Shown here: piece after piece, positions 58,195-64,000 of the stretch
Numbering within the stretch: position 1 is the first letter of the stretch
How the letters are laid out: the number at the start of each line of letters is the position of its first letter
Assembly (NCBI RefSeq): GCF_029945535.1
Contig: NZ_JAQSCU010000006.1
Coordinates: 1-64,000 of the forward strand
Length of the DNA: 64,000 bases
DNA from: Methylotenera sp.
GTDB taxonomy: Bacteria > Pseudomonadota > Gammaproteobacteria > Burkholderiales > Methylophilaceae
Reading direction: 5' to 3'
The notes under the pieces: model-generated
Database searches by the model: none
Told to the model about the DNA's origin: nothing
Seen by the model: only the letters and a program-made list of their open reading frames with translations
Made by a program: the position numbers and the translations under genes

Positions 58195-59484
58195 ATGAAT
58201 ACTAACGATACAGCACTTAATCTAGAGGTTAAGCCAACGGTAGATAATAGCCGTCGTGACTTCTTTCGCACGACGATGGCAGGCGCTTTTGGCGCTGCTG
58301 CAGTGATGGGTATTGTGCCAAAAGGTATCAGTACCAATGCTTACGCAGCTGGTTCAGATGCGCCAGAAATTACTGAAGTGAAAATTGGTTTTATTCCTCT
58401 GACTGACTGCGCACCGATTGTTGTGGCTGCAGAGATGGGCTTTGATAAAAAATACGGCATCAAAATCACGCCATCAAAAGAAGCTTCTTGGGCAGCGATT
58501 CGCGATAAAACAGTGAATGGTGAGTTACATGCAGCTCACGTGTTATATGGCTTAGTGTATGGCGTGCAACTGGGTATTGGCGGCCAACAAAAAGACATGG
58601 CAGTGTTAATGACGTTGAACCACAACGGTCAAGGCATTACTTTAGCCAATCAGCTAAAAGATAAAGGCGTTAAAGATGGCCATAGCCTAAAGCGCTTGCT
58701 CGACAACGAAAACCGCGATTACACATTTGCGCAAACTTTCCCAACGGGTACACATGCAATGTGGCTTAACTACTGGCTTGCGGCAAATGGTATCAACCCA
58801 ATCAAAGACGTTAAAACTATTGTAGTTCCTCCACCGCAAATGGTTGCCAATATGCGTATCGGCAATATGGATGGTTACTGCGTAGGTGAGCCATGGAATG
58901 CTCGCGCAATTTATGACAAAGTGGGTTACACCGTTGCTACCTCTCAAGATATTTGGGTAGATCACCCTGAGAAAGTATTGGGTACTACAGCTGAGTTTGT
59001 TGCTAAAAACCCGAATACTTCACGCGCCATGATTATGGCAATTCTAGATGCTTGTCGTTATATCGAAGCAACAGAAAACCGCGCAAAAGTCGCTAAATTA
59101 ATTTCAGGCAAAGCGTATGTGAATGCGCCTGAAGAAGTGATTGCTGGCCGTTTTGTGGGTGATTACGACAATGGTATCGGTAAAAAATGGAAAGATCCTA
59201 ACTTCATGAAGTTCTTTGAAGATGGCAAAGTGAACTTCCCATACTTGTCAGACGGTATGTGGTTCTTAACACAGCACAAACGTTGGGGCTTGTTGAAATC
59301 TGATCCAGATTACTTAGCGGTTGCTAAGAAAATCAATCAAGTGCAGCTCTACACAGAGGCAGCAACACAATTAGGTATTAGCGTACCAAAAGATGTGATG
59401 CGCTCAAGCAAGTTGATGGATGGCGTGGTGTGGGATGGTAAAAATCCAGCGGCCTATGCCGCTTCATTCAAGATAAAAGCATAA
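58195..59484 (+). CDS. nrtA: Nitrate ABC transporter substrate-binding protein
   Basis: A 429-residue periplasmic nitrate/nitrite-binding protein of the NrtA/NasF/CmpA family. The N-terminus carries a twin-arginine signal (SRRDFFRTTMAGAFGAAAVMG, cleavage near NAYAAG), pointing to folded export by Tat. The mature part shows IGFIPLTDCAPIVVAAEMGF, ASWAAIRDKTVNGELHAAH and GYCVGEPWNARAI, which line the nitrate pocket. CAGGAGATTAAAAAG precedes the ATG. It is followed by the permease and ATPase genes. The export signal separates it from the cytoplasmic sensor NasS, which shares the fold but is not exported. Confidence 0.93.
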   Translation: MNTNDTALNLEVKPTVDNSRRDFFRTTMAGAFGAAAVMGIVPKGISTNAYAAGSDAPEITEVKIGFIPLTDCAPIVVAAEMGFDKKYGIKITPSKEASWAAIRDKTVNGELHAAHVLYGLVYGVQLGIGGQQKDMAVLMTLNHNGQGITLANQLKDKGVKDGHSLKRLLDNENRDYTFAQTFPTGTHAMWLNYWLAANGINPIKDVKTIVVPPPQMVANMRIGNMDGYCVGEPWNARAIYDKVGYTVATSQDIWVDHPEKVLGTTAEFVAKNPNTSRAMIMAILDACRYIEATENRAKVAKLISGKAYVNAPEEVIAGRFVGDYDNGIGKKWKDPNFMKFFEDGKVNFPYLSDGMWFLTQHKRWGLLKSDPDYLAVAKKINQVQLYTEAATQLGISVPKDVMRSSKLMDGVVWDGKNPAAYAASFKIKA

Positions 59485-59547
59485 AGCTTTTTAAAAGAAA
59501 CTCAGTTTAAAGAGACACTTAGGTTTAAAGAAACTCAGGAGCCAATT

Positions 59548-60510
59548 ATGAGCGCGACTAGTATAAGTAAAGAAAGCTTAAAAGCCATCATGCAAAGTAA
59601 AGAAACTGTTGTAAGCAAAGGAGCTGCTATGGCTGATACAGAGAAAGTAGTGATTGCCGAAGCTGCAAAAACTGAAGTGGCAAAAGTAGTGACCAAAAAG
59701 AGTAGTGCGCTATTGAGCAATAAGCCAAGTAAACGCAAAGCACAAATCTATAGTGTTTTGAATGTGATTTTGCCGCCAGTCTTTGGTGTTTTGCTGCTAC
59801 TCGCAGTTTGGACATTGATCTCTCATCAATCGCCTAATTTGCCAGGCCCGCTCAAAACTTGGTATTCAGCGATTGAGTTATTTAGCGATCCGTTTTATGT
59901 CAATGGGCCAAATGACCAAGGTGTGGGTTGGAATATTCTAGCTTCGTTACAGCGTGTGGCTTTAGGTTTTAGCTTGGCAGCGCTAGTGGGCATTCCGCTT
60001 GGCTTCATTATTGGTCGCTTTGAGTTTATGTCTCGTATGACCTCGCCTATCATCAGCTTATTGCGTCCTGTTTCACCGTTAGCTTGGTTGCCAATTGGCT
60101 TGCTTGTTTTCAAAGCAGCCAATCCAGCGGCGATTTGGGTGATTTTTATCTCAGCGATTTGGCCGATGATTATCAACACCTCCGTAGGCGTTAGTAAAGT
60201 GCCGCAAGACTATATGAACGTGGCTAAGGTGCTTAATTTAAGCGAGTGGAAAATTGTGACTAAAATCCTGTTCCCCTTCGTTTTACCTTACATGATGACA
60301 GGTGTACGCCTTTCTATCGGCGTGGCATGGTTAGTGATTGTGGCAGCTGAGATGCTAACAGGTGGCGTAGGTATTGGCTTCTGGGTGTGGGATGAATGGA
60401 ACAACCTGAATGTAGAACACATCATCATCGCAATTTTTGTAGTAGGTATTGTCGGCTTGCTTTTAGAGTTCGCGCTGACACAAATCGCCAAAAAATTCAG
60501 TTATGAGTAA
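59548..60510 (+). CDS. nrtB: Nitrate ABC transporter permease
   Basis: A 320-residue inner-membrane permease of the NrtB/SsuC type with six or seven helices (about 75-315). The ABC-interacting loop lies in PQDYMNVAKVLNLSEWKIVTKILFP, and RPVSPLAWLPIGLLVFKAANPAAIWVIF is typical. The first 65 residues are polar and Lys/Ala/Val-rich, longer than in most relatives. The ATG at 59548 has CAGGAG before it, but an internal Met at 28 could also be used. It forms an operon with nrtA (63-bp gap) and the ATPase gene (47-bp gap). Confidence 0.92.
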   Translation: MSATSISKESLKAIMQSKETVVSKGAAMADTEKVVIAEAAKTEVAKVVTKKSSALLSNKPSKRKAQIYSVLNVILPPVFGVLLLLAVWTLISHQSPNLPGPLKTWYSAIELFSDPFYVNGPNDQGVGWNILASLQRVALGFSLAALVGIPLGFIIGRFEFMSRMTSPIISLLRPVSPLAWLPIGLLVFKAANPAAIWVIFISAIWPMIINTSVGVSKVPQDYMNVAKVLNLSEWKIVTKILFPFVLPYMMTGVRLSIGVAWLVIVAAEMLTGGVGIGFWVWDEWNNLNVEHIIIAIFVVGIVGLLLEFALTQIAKKFSYE

Positions 60511-60557
60511 TTTGTTTGCTAACTAATTAAATTTTAGACATTACTTTAGGAATAATC

Positions 60558-61394
60558 ATGGAAAAAATACTGAACCCAGAAAAAGCAAATGCTGATAGAT
60601 ATGTGCAATTAGAGAATGTTGATATGACATTCTCGACCAAAAAAGGTGACTTTAACGCACTAAAAAATATCAACCTGAGCATTAAAGAAGGTGAGTTCAT
60701 CTCAATTATTGGTCACTCTGGTTGCGGAAAATCAACGGTGTTAAACCTGATTGCAGGCTTAACAAAGCCAACAGAAGGCTTGTTGTTTTGCGCAGGTCGC
60801 GAGATTGCAGGGCCAGGACCAGAGCGTGCGGTAGTTTTTCAAAACCACTCATTGTTACCTTGGCTAACCTGCTATGAGAATGTGTATTTAGCAGTAGATC
60901 GCGTATTTGGCGCTAGTGCAGATGCAAGTGAAAGCAAAGCGCAGCTTAAAGCACGCACTGATGCTGTATTAGAGTTGGTAGGTTTAACGCATGCAACAGA
61001 TAAACGCCCGAATGAGATTTCAGGTGGTATGAAGCAGCGTGTAGGGATTGCCCGTGCTTTGGCGATGGAGCCAAAAGTGTTGTTATTAGATGAGCCATTT
61101 GGCGCATTAGACGCTTTAACTCGCGCAAATCTGCAAGATGAGCTCATGAAGATTATGGCTAAAACTGGCTGTACAGCGGTGATGGTGACGCATGATGTGG
61201 ATGAAGCCATTTTACTGTCTGACCGTGTAGTGATGATGACCAATGGCCCATCAGCGGGCATAGGTGAGATTTTAGAAGTGAATCTACCTCGTCCAAGAGC
61301 GCGTTTAGCGCTAGCTGAAGACAAAGACTACAACCATTTACGTAGTGAAGTATTGCGCTTTTTATACGAGCGCCATGCTAAAAAAGCAGCATAA
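60558..61394 (+). CDS. nrtC: Nitrate ABC transporter ATP-binding protein
   Basis: A 278-residue ATPase of the NrtC/D type. Walker A GHSGCGKST (about 52-60), Q-loop VVFQNHSLLPWLT, signature ISGGMKQRVGIARAL, Walker B VLLLDEPFGALD and the switch His in MVTHDVDEA are all present. It lacks the C-terminal NrtA-like domain of cyanobacterial NrtC, as is usual in proteobacteria (NasD/NrtD form). TTTAGGAATAATC precedes the ATG. It completes the transporter; a REP-like element follows. Confidence 0.92.
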   Translation: MEKILNPEKANADRYVQLENVDMTFSTKKGDFNALKNINLSIKEGEFISIIGHSGCGKSTVLNLIAGLTKPTEGLLFCAGREIAGPGPERAVVFQNHSLLPWLTCYENVYLAVDRVFGASADASESKAQLKARTDAVLELVGLTHATDKRPNEISGGMKQRVGIARALAMEPKVLLLDEPFGALDALTRANLQDELMKIMAKTGCTAVMVTHDVDEAILLSDRVVMMTNGPSAGIGEILEVNLPRPRARLALAEDKDYNHLRSEVLRFLYERHAKKAA

Positions 61395-61434
61395 CGGTAT
61401 ATAAGCAGTCACCTAATTCTAATAAAAATGCTTA

Positions 61435-61480
61435 GTAGGTCGGGTTTTAACCCGACACATCGGACTAAAGTCCGACCTAC
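61435..61480. repeat. REP-like nested palindrome
   Basis: GTAGGTCGG (61435-61443) pairs with CCGACCTAC (61472-61480). Inside, GTCGGGTT/AACCCGAC and TCGGACT/AGTCCGA form two hairpins. The nested layout is that of a dispersed REP-type element. It lies between nrtC and the porin gene and may reduce read-through or stabilise the upstream message. Confidence 0.8.
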
Positions 61481-61527
61481 AAATAATCATGTAAATATAA
61501 CAATGTAAATTAAAAGGGAATACAAAA

Positions 61528-62925
61528 ATGAACACTAAATTTAAATCTAGCAGCACATTTAAACTTAACCTCTTAATGGCTTGCACGACTTTAGCGCTTA
61601 CAAGCATGGCGCAAAATGTTTATGCGGAAGACGCGGTAGCGGAACCAGAATACACTTTCTTAGATTCAGTTAAAGAAGGCAAGCCGATGACCAGCTTCAG
61701 GCTGCGTTATGAAAATGTACAACAAGATGGTAACGGCCCTGCAGGAACTCCATTTGCAACCAAGCCGCTAGAAGACGCCAATGCTTTTACATTACGTAGC
61801 TTAATCGGCTGGCAAACATCACCATTTCACAATTTTAGTTTTGCCGCACAAATCATTAACGTGACTAAGTTAAATGATAACTATAACGATGGTACTGCAT
61901 TTTCACCTGCTATTTCTGCGGGCTCTAATCAGCCTGATCACCTCGGATATGCCAAAGTTGTAGACCCTGATCAAACTAATATCAATCAAGCTTACATTGA
62001 CTGGACTGGCCTTAAAAACACTAAATTCCGCTTAGGTCGTCAACAAACTAATTTAGACAATGTACGCTTTATTGGTGACATTGGTTTTAGACAAGTCATG
62101 CAAGTGTTTGATGGTGTTTCTGTGACCAATAAATCTATTCCTGATACCAATGTATATGCAGCACACTTTGAATCAGTCAACCAAATCAATACCAGATACC
62201 GCACTGCTGGCGCGTTAGATATTGTGAATGCTAAATATAGTATTTCCGGCACTGAGGGTATAACAGGCTATGGTTATTTTTCAAAATTTGATGACTTAGG
62301 TTTTGGTAATGCTTGGTTTGGTGGAACAACCAATGCAGGTAGAAATCAATCAAATAAGACATTAGGTTTACGTTTAGATGGTGTACATCCCTTCAATCCA
62401 AACTTCAGAGCGGCTTACACGGCTGAGTACGCCAAACAAACGGATTACTCTGGTGGCGATAGTCTTATCGATGCGCATTATTTGAAACTAGGCGGCGGCG
62501 TTGGTTTTGACGCATTTAATATCCGTATCGACCAAGAAACGCTCTCAAGCAATGATGGTAAGTTTGCCTTCCAAACGCCATTTGGCACGAATCACTTATT
62601 CCAAGGCTGGGTCGATAAGTTTCTAGCGACGCCAAGACAGGGTATTAAAGATACCTTTGTTACTGCAACTTATCGTTTAGATGATTTCCTATTCTTTGCT
62701 GATTACCATGTGATTAATTCTGATGTAGATTTCGCTAAAGTCGGTGGAGGTACTGGAGATAAGTACGGTAAGGAGTGGAATGTCGCTGTAACATATAACG
62801 TGAATAGTAACATTATGACTAAGCTTGAATACGGTAAGTTTACTGAGAGCGACCAATATGTAGCTACTGCTAACCGCATTCGCGACACAGATAAGCTTTG
62901 GTTAACTGCAATGTACACATTCTAA
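61528..62925 (+). CDS. Outer-membrane porin, alginate-export (AlgE) family
   Basis: A 465-residue outer-membrane beta-barrel. The signal peptide ends near NVYAED (about residue 33). The mature chain is made of alternating strands such as SFRLRYENVQQ, KFRLGRQQTNLDNVRFIG and EWNVAVTYNVNS, and ends with the barrel-closing LWLTAMYTF. The pattern matches the alginate_exp/OprD-like porins often placed beside nitrate transporters in betaproteobacteria. A role in nitrate or nitrite uptake across the outer membrane is inferred from position between nrtC and nirB. AAAAGGGAATACAAAA precedes the ATG. Confidence 0.8.
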   Translation: MNTKFKSSSTFKLNLLMACTTLALTSMAQNVYAEDAVAEPEYTFLDSVKEGKPMTSFRLRYENVQQDGNGPAGTPFATKPLEDANAFTLRSLIGWQTSPFHNFSFAAQIINVTKLNDNYNDGTAFSPAISAGSNQPDHLGYAKVVDPDQTNINQAYIDWTGLKNTKFRLGRQQTNLDNVRFIGDIGFRQVMQVFDGVSVTNKSIPDTNVYAAHFESVNQINTRYRTAGALDIVNAKYSISGTEGITGYGYFSKFDDLGFGNAWFGGTTNAGRNQSNKTLGLRLDGVHPFNPNFRAAYTAEYAKQTDYSGGDSLIDAHYLKLGGGVGFDAFNIRIDQETLSSNDGKFAFQTPFGTNHLFQGWVDKFLATPRQGIKDTFVTATYRLDDFLFFADYHVINSDVDFAKVGGGTGDKYGKEWNVAVTYNVNSNIMTKLEYGKFTESDQYVATANRIRDTDKLWLTAMYTF

Positions 62926-62970
62926 GGCGATTTAATATCAGTTTAAAAAACAATTATGTTTAGATACTTA

Positions 62971-63000
62971 TGCACCATGATGGATTTCCATTTTGGTGCA
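62971..63000 (+). promoter_or_regulatory. Mirrored NtrC-type sites upstream of nirB
   Basis: TGCACC-ATGAT-GGATTT and ATTTCC-ATTTT-GGTGCA overlap in mirror image and are part of a longer perfect inverted repeat, ACTTATGCACCA/TGGTGCATAAGT (62966-63005). The conserved TGCACC and GGTGCA halves fit NtrC. The centre lies about 135 bp before the predicted nirB start site. The repeat could also fold as a hairpin after the porin gene. Confidence 0.6.
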
Positions 63001-63093
63001 TAAGTACGTTTGTGGGCTTAATTCAAAGATAATTTATTGAATATATAAACTTAAGCAGTTGTATTTAAATAAGATTTAAATTTTCTTGTTTGT

Positions 63094-63109
63094 TGGTATA
63101 GATATTGCT
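63094..63109 (+). promoter_or_regulatory. Sigma-54 (RpoN) promoter of nirB
   Basis: TGGTATAGATATTGCT keeps GG and GC at the exact sigma-54 spacing and has a perfect -12 box TTGCT; the -24 box is weaker. The following bases TTTTATG are the same as after the nasT promoter. It lies 63 bp before the nirB ATG. Confidence 0.75.
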
Positions 63110-63171
63110 TTTATGGGTCTGTAACTTTGAATTAATGCACCAAATAATCTAACTGAAAAGACGATTGAATT

Positions 63172-64000
63172 ATGCAAAAAATGAAATTAGTAGTAGTTGG
63201 TAACGGCATGGCAGGCATGCGTACGGTAGAAGAGTTGCTTAAAATTGCACCTGACATCTACGATATTACTGTGTTTGGTGATGAGCCTTATCCTAACTAC
63301 AACCGTATCATGCTATCGCCAGTGCTGGCGAATGAGCAGACGATTGACGACATCATTCTAAACACGCGTGAATGGTATGCCGAGCATAACATCACGCTAC
63401 ATACCAATGCGCGCGTCAACAAGATTGATCGTAAAAACCGCGTGGTTTATGCTGAAGATGGCACTAGCGCAGAATATGATCGGTTACTTTTGGCTACTGG
63501 TTCCAAGCCATTTATGCCGCCTATCCCGGGCAAAGATCTTGAAGGCGTTTTAGGCTATCGCGACATTAAAGATACTAATGACATGATTGCCGCTGCAAAG
63601 AAATACAAGCATGCGGTGGTAGTTGGTGGTGGTTTGCTTGGTTTAGAAGCGGCTAATGGCTTAAGCATTCAAGGTATGGATGTGACTGTCATCCATAGAA
63701 ACGAATGGTTGTTAGAGAAGCAATTAGATAAAACTGCAGGCATCATGCTGCAAAAATCTTTAGAGGCTAAAGGTCTTAAATTCCATCTGTCTACCAATAC
63801 GGAAACTATCATTGGTGATGAAAACGGCCGTGTTAAAGCGGTTCAGTTTAAAGAAGGCTTTGAGTTGCCTGCTGATTTATTAGTACTTGCTGTAGGGATT
63901 CGTCCGAATTTCGCACTGGCTGAATCTGCTGGTATCCACTGTGACAAAGGTGTGGTGGTGAATGACACCATGCAGACTTTCGATCCACGTGTGTATGCAG
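63172..64000 (+). CDS. nirB: Assimilatory nitrite reductase large subunit, partial
   Basis: The first 276 residues of NirB, cut by the window end. This part is the FAD/NAD(P)H-dependent pyridine nucleotide-disulfide oxidoreductase domain that feeds electrons to the sirohaem/Fe-S half. Motifs are LVVVGNGMAGMRTVEELL (FAD), FGDEPYPNYNRIMLSPVLA, LLLATGSKPFMPPIPG, AVVVGGGLLGLEAANGL (NADH) and LVLAVGIRPN. The enzyme reduces nitrite to ammonium in the cytoplasm. The ATG at 63172 is followed by a second Met at codon 4. A sigma-54-type promoter and NtrC-like sites lie upstream, so it appears to be coregulated with nasT-nrtABC. Confidence 0.95.
   Translation, partial: MQKMKLVVVGNGMAGMRTVEELLKIAPDIYDITVFGDEPYPNYNRIMLSPVLANEQTIDDIILNTREWYAEHNITLHTNARVNKIDRKNRVVYAEDGTSAEYDRLLLATGSKPFMPPIPGKDLEGVLGYRDIKDTNDMIAAAKKYKHAVVVGGGLLGLEAANGLSIQGMDVTVIHRNEWLLEKQLDKTAGIMLQKSLEAKGLKFHLSTNTETIIGDENGRVKAVQFKEGFELPADLLVLAVGIRPNFALAESAGIHCDKGVVVNDTMQTFDPRVYA

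Noticed and set aside
58195-59484. Reading the NrtA-like protein as the sensor NasS
   Set aside because: It carries a clear twin-arginine export signal and leads a transporter operon.
62966-63005. Plain intrinsic terminator after the porin gene
   Set aside because: The hairpin has no T-tract, and its halves contain TGCACC/GGTGCA at enhancer distance from a sigma-54 box, so an NtrC site is preferred. Both roles remain possible.
1-64000. CRISPR array, prophage or complete insertion sequence
   Set aside because: No regularly spaced repeats with unique spacers, no integrase or transposase and no phage structural genes were seen.

Overview
The window looks like a chromosomal segment of a low-to-mid GC betaproteobacterium. 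The best guess is the methylotroph family Methylophilaceae (Methylotenera-like), judged from the mix of NasT/NrtABC/NirB nitrate assimilation, NnrS, PilU, RdgC, HflX and the general protein flavour. No rRNA, phage, CRISPR array or complete insertion sequence is visible. Four tRNA genes (Thr-UGU, Pro-UGG, Val-UAC, Asp-GUC) are present.

Layout. Positions 1-3000 hold an ADP-ribosylglycohydrolase-like gene and a small secreted DUF2380/DUF3280-like protein. Positions 3000-5613 encode a 7TM histidine kinase and a NarL-type response regulator, transcribed leftwards. Divergent from them is the dominant feature: a type Vb (two-partner) secretion locus made of a 5414-residue filamentous adhesin (5970-22214) and its TpsB transporter (22219-23892). 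A cyclic di-GMP-I (GEMM-I) riboswitch lies in the adhesin leader (about 5829-5915). Two c-di-GMP enzymes lie further along: an EAL protein (27144-27935) and a PilJ-like/PAS/GGDEF/EAL protein (33606-36077). Surface adhesion therefore appears wired to c-di-GMP.

Positions 24246-33311 carry housekeeping and stress genes (MOSC protein, RdgC, Lon-N protein, Tag) and a redox/electrophile cluster: alcohol dehydrogenase, tautomerase, NTF2-like protein, MarR, Old Yellow Enzyme, ArsR. Its two regulators have palindromic operators embedded in near-consensus promoters and look leaderless. Positions 36200-45000 contain the tRNA genes, an EamA transporter, a 2H phosphoesterase, PilU, an NRAMP-family protein with altered metal-site motifs, and several very small genes. 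Positions 45000-49150 hold an ethanolamine module: APC permease divergent from eutBC, with no microcompartment genes. Positions 49177-57105 hold a TetR/SDR pair, an MFS exporter, AlkA, NnrS and HflX.

The right end (57160-64000) is a nitrate assimilation regulon: nasT, nrtABC, a porin and the start of nirB. Three layers of control can be read from the DNA. There are sigma-54 promoters with NtrC-type sites ahead of nasT and of nirB. Between nasT and nrtA there is a tandem hexaloop RNA of the ANTAR-binding type, followed by an intrinsic terminator. NasT would thus antiterminate transcription into the transporter genes encoded just downstream of itself.

REP-like palindromes are scattered between genes. 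I found no system whose parts are all unknown. The most notable items are the riboswitch-controlled giant adhesin, the nasT leader architecture, and the leaderless MarR/ArsR regulators.
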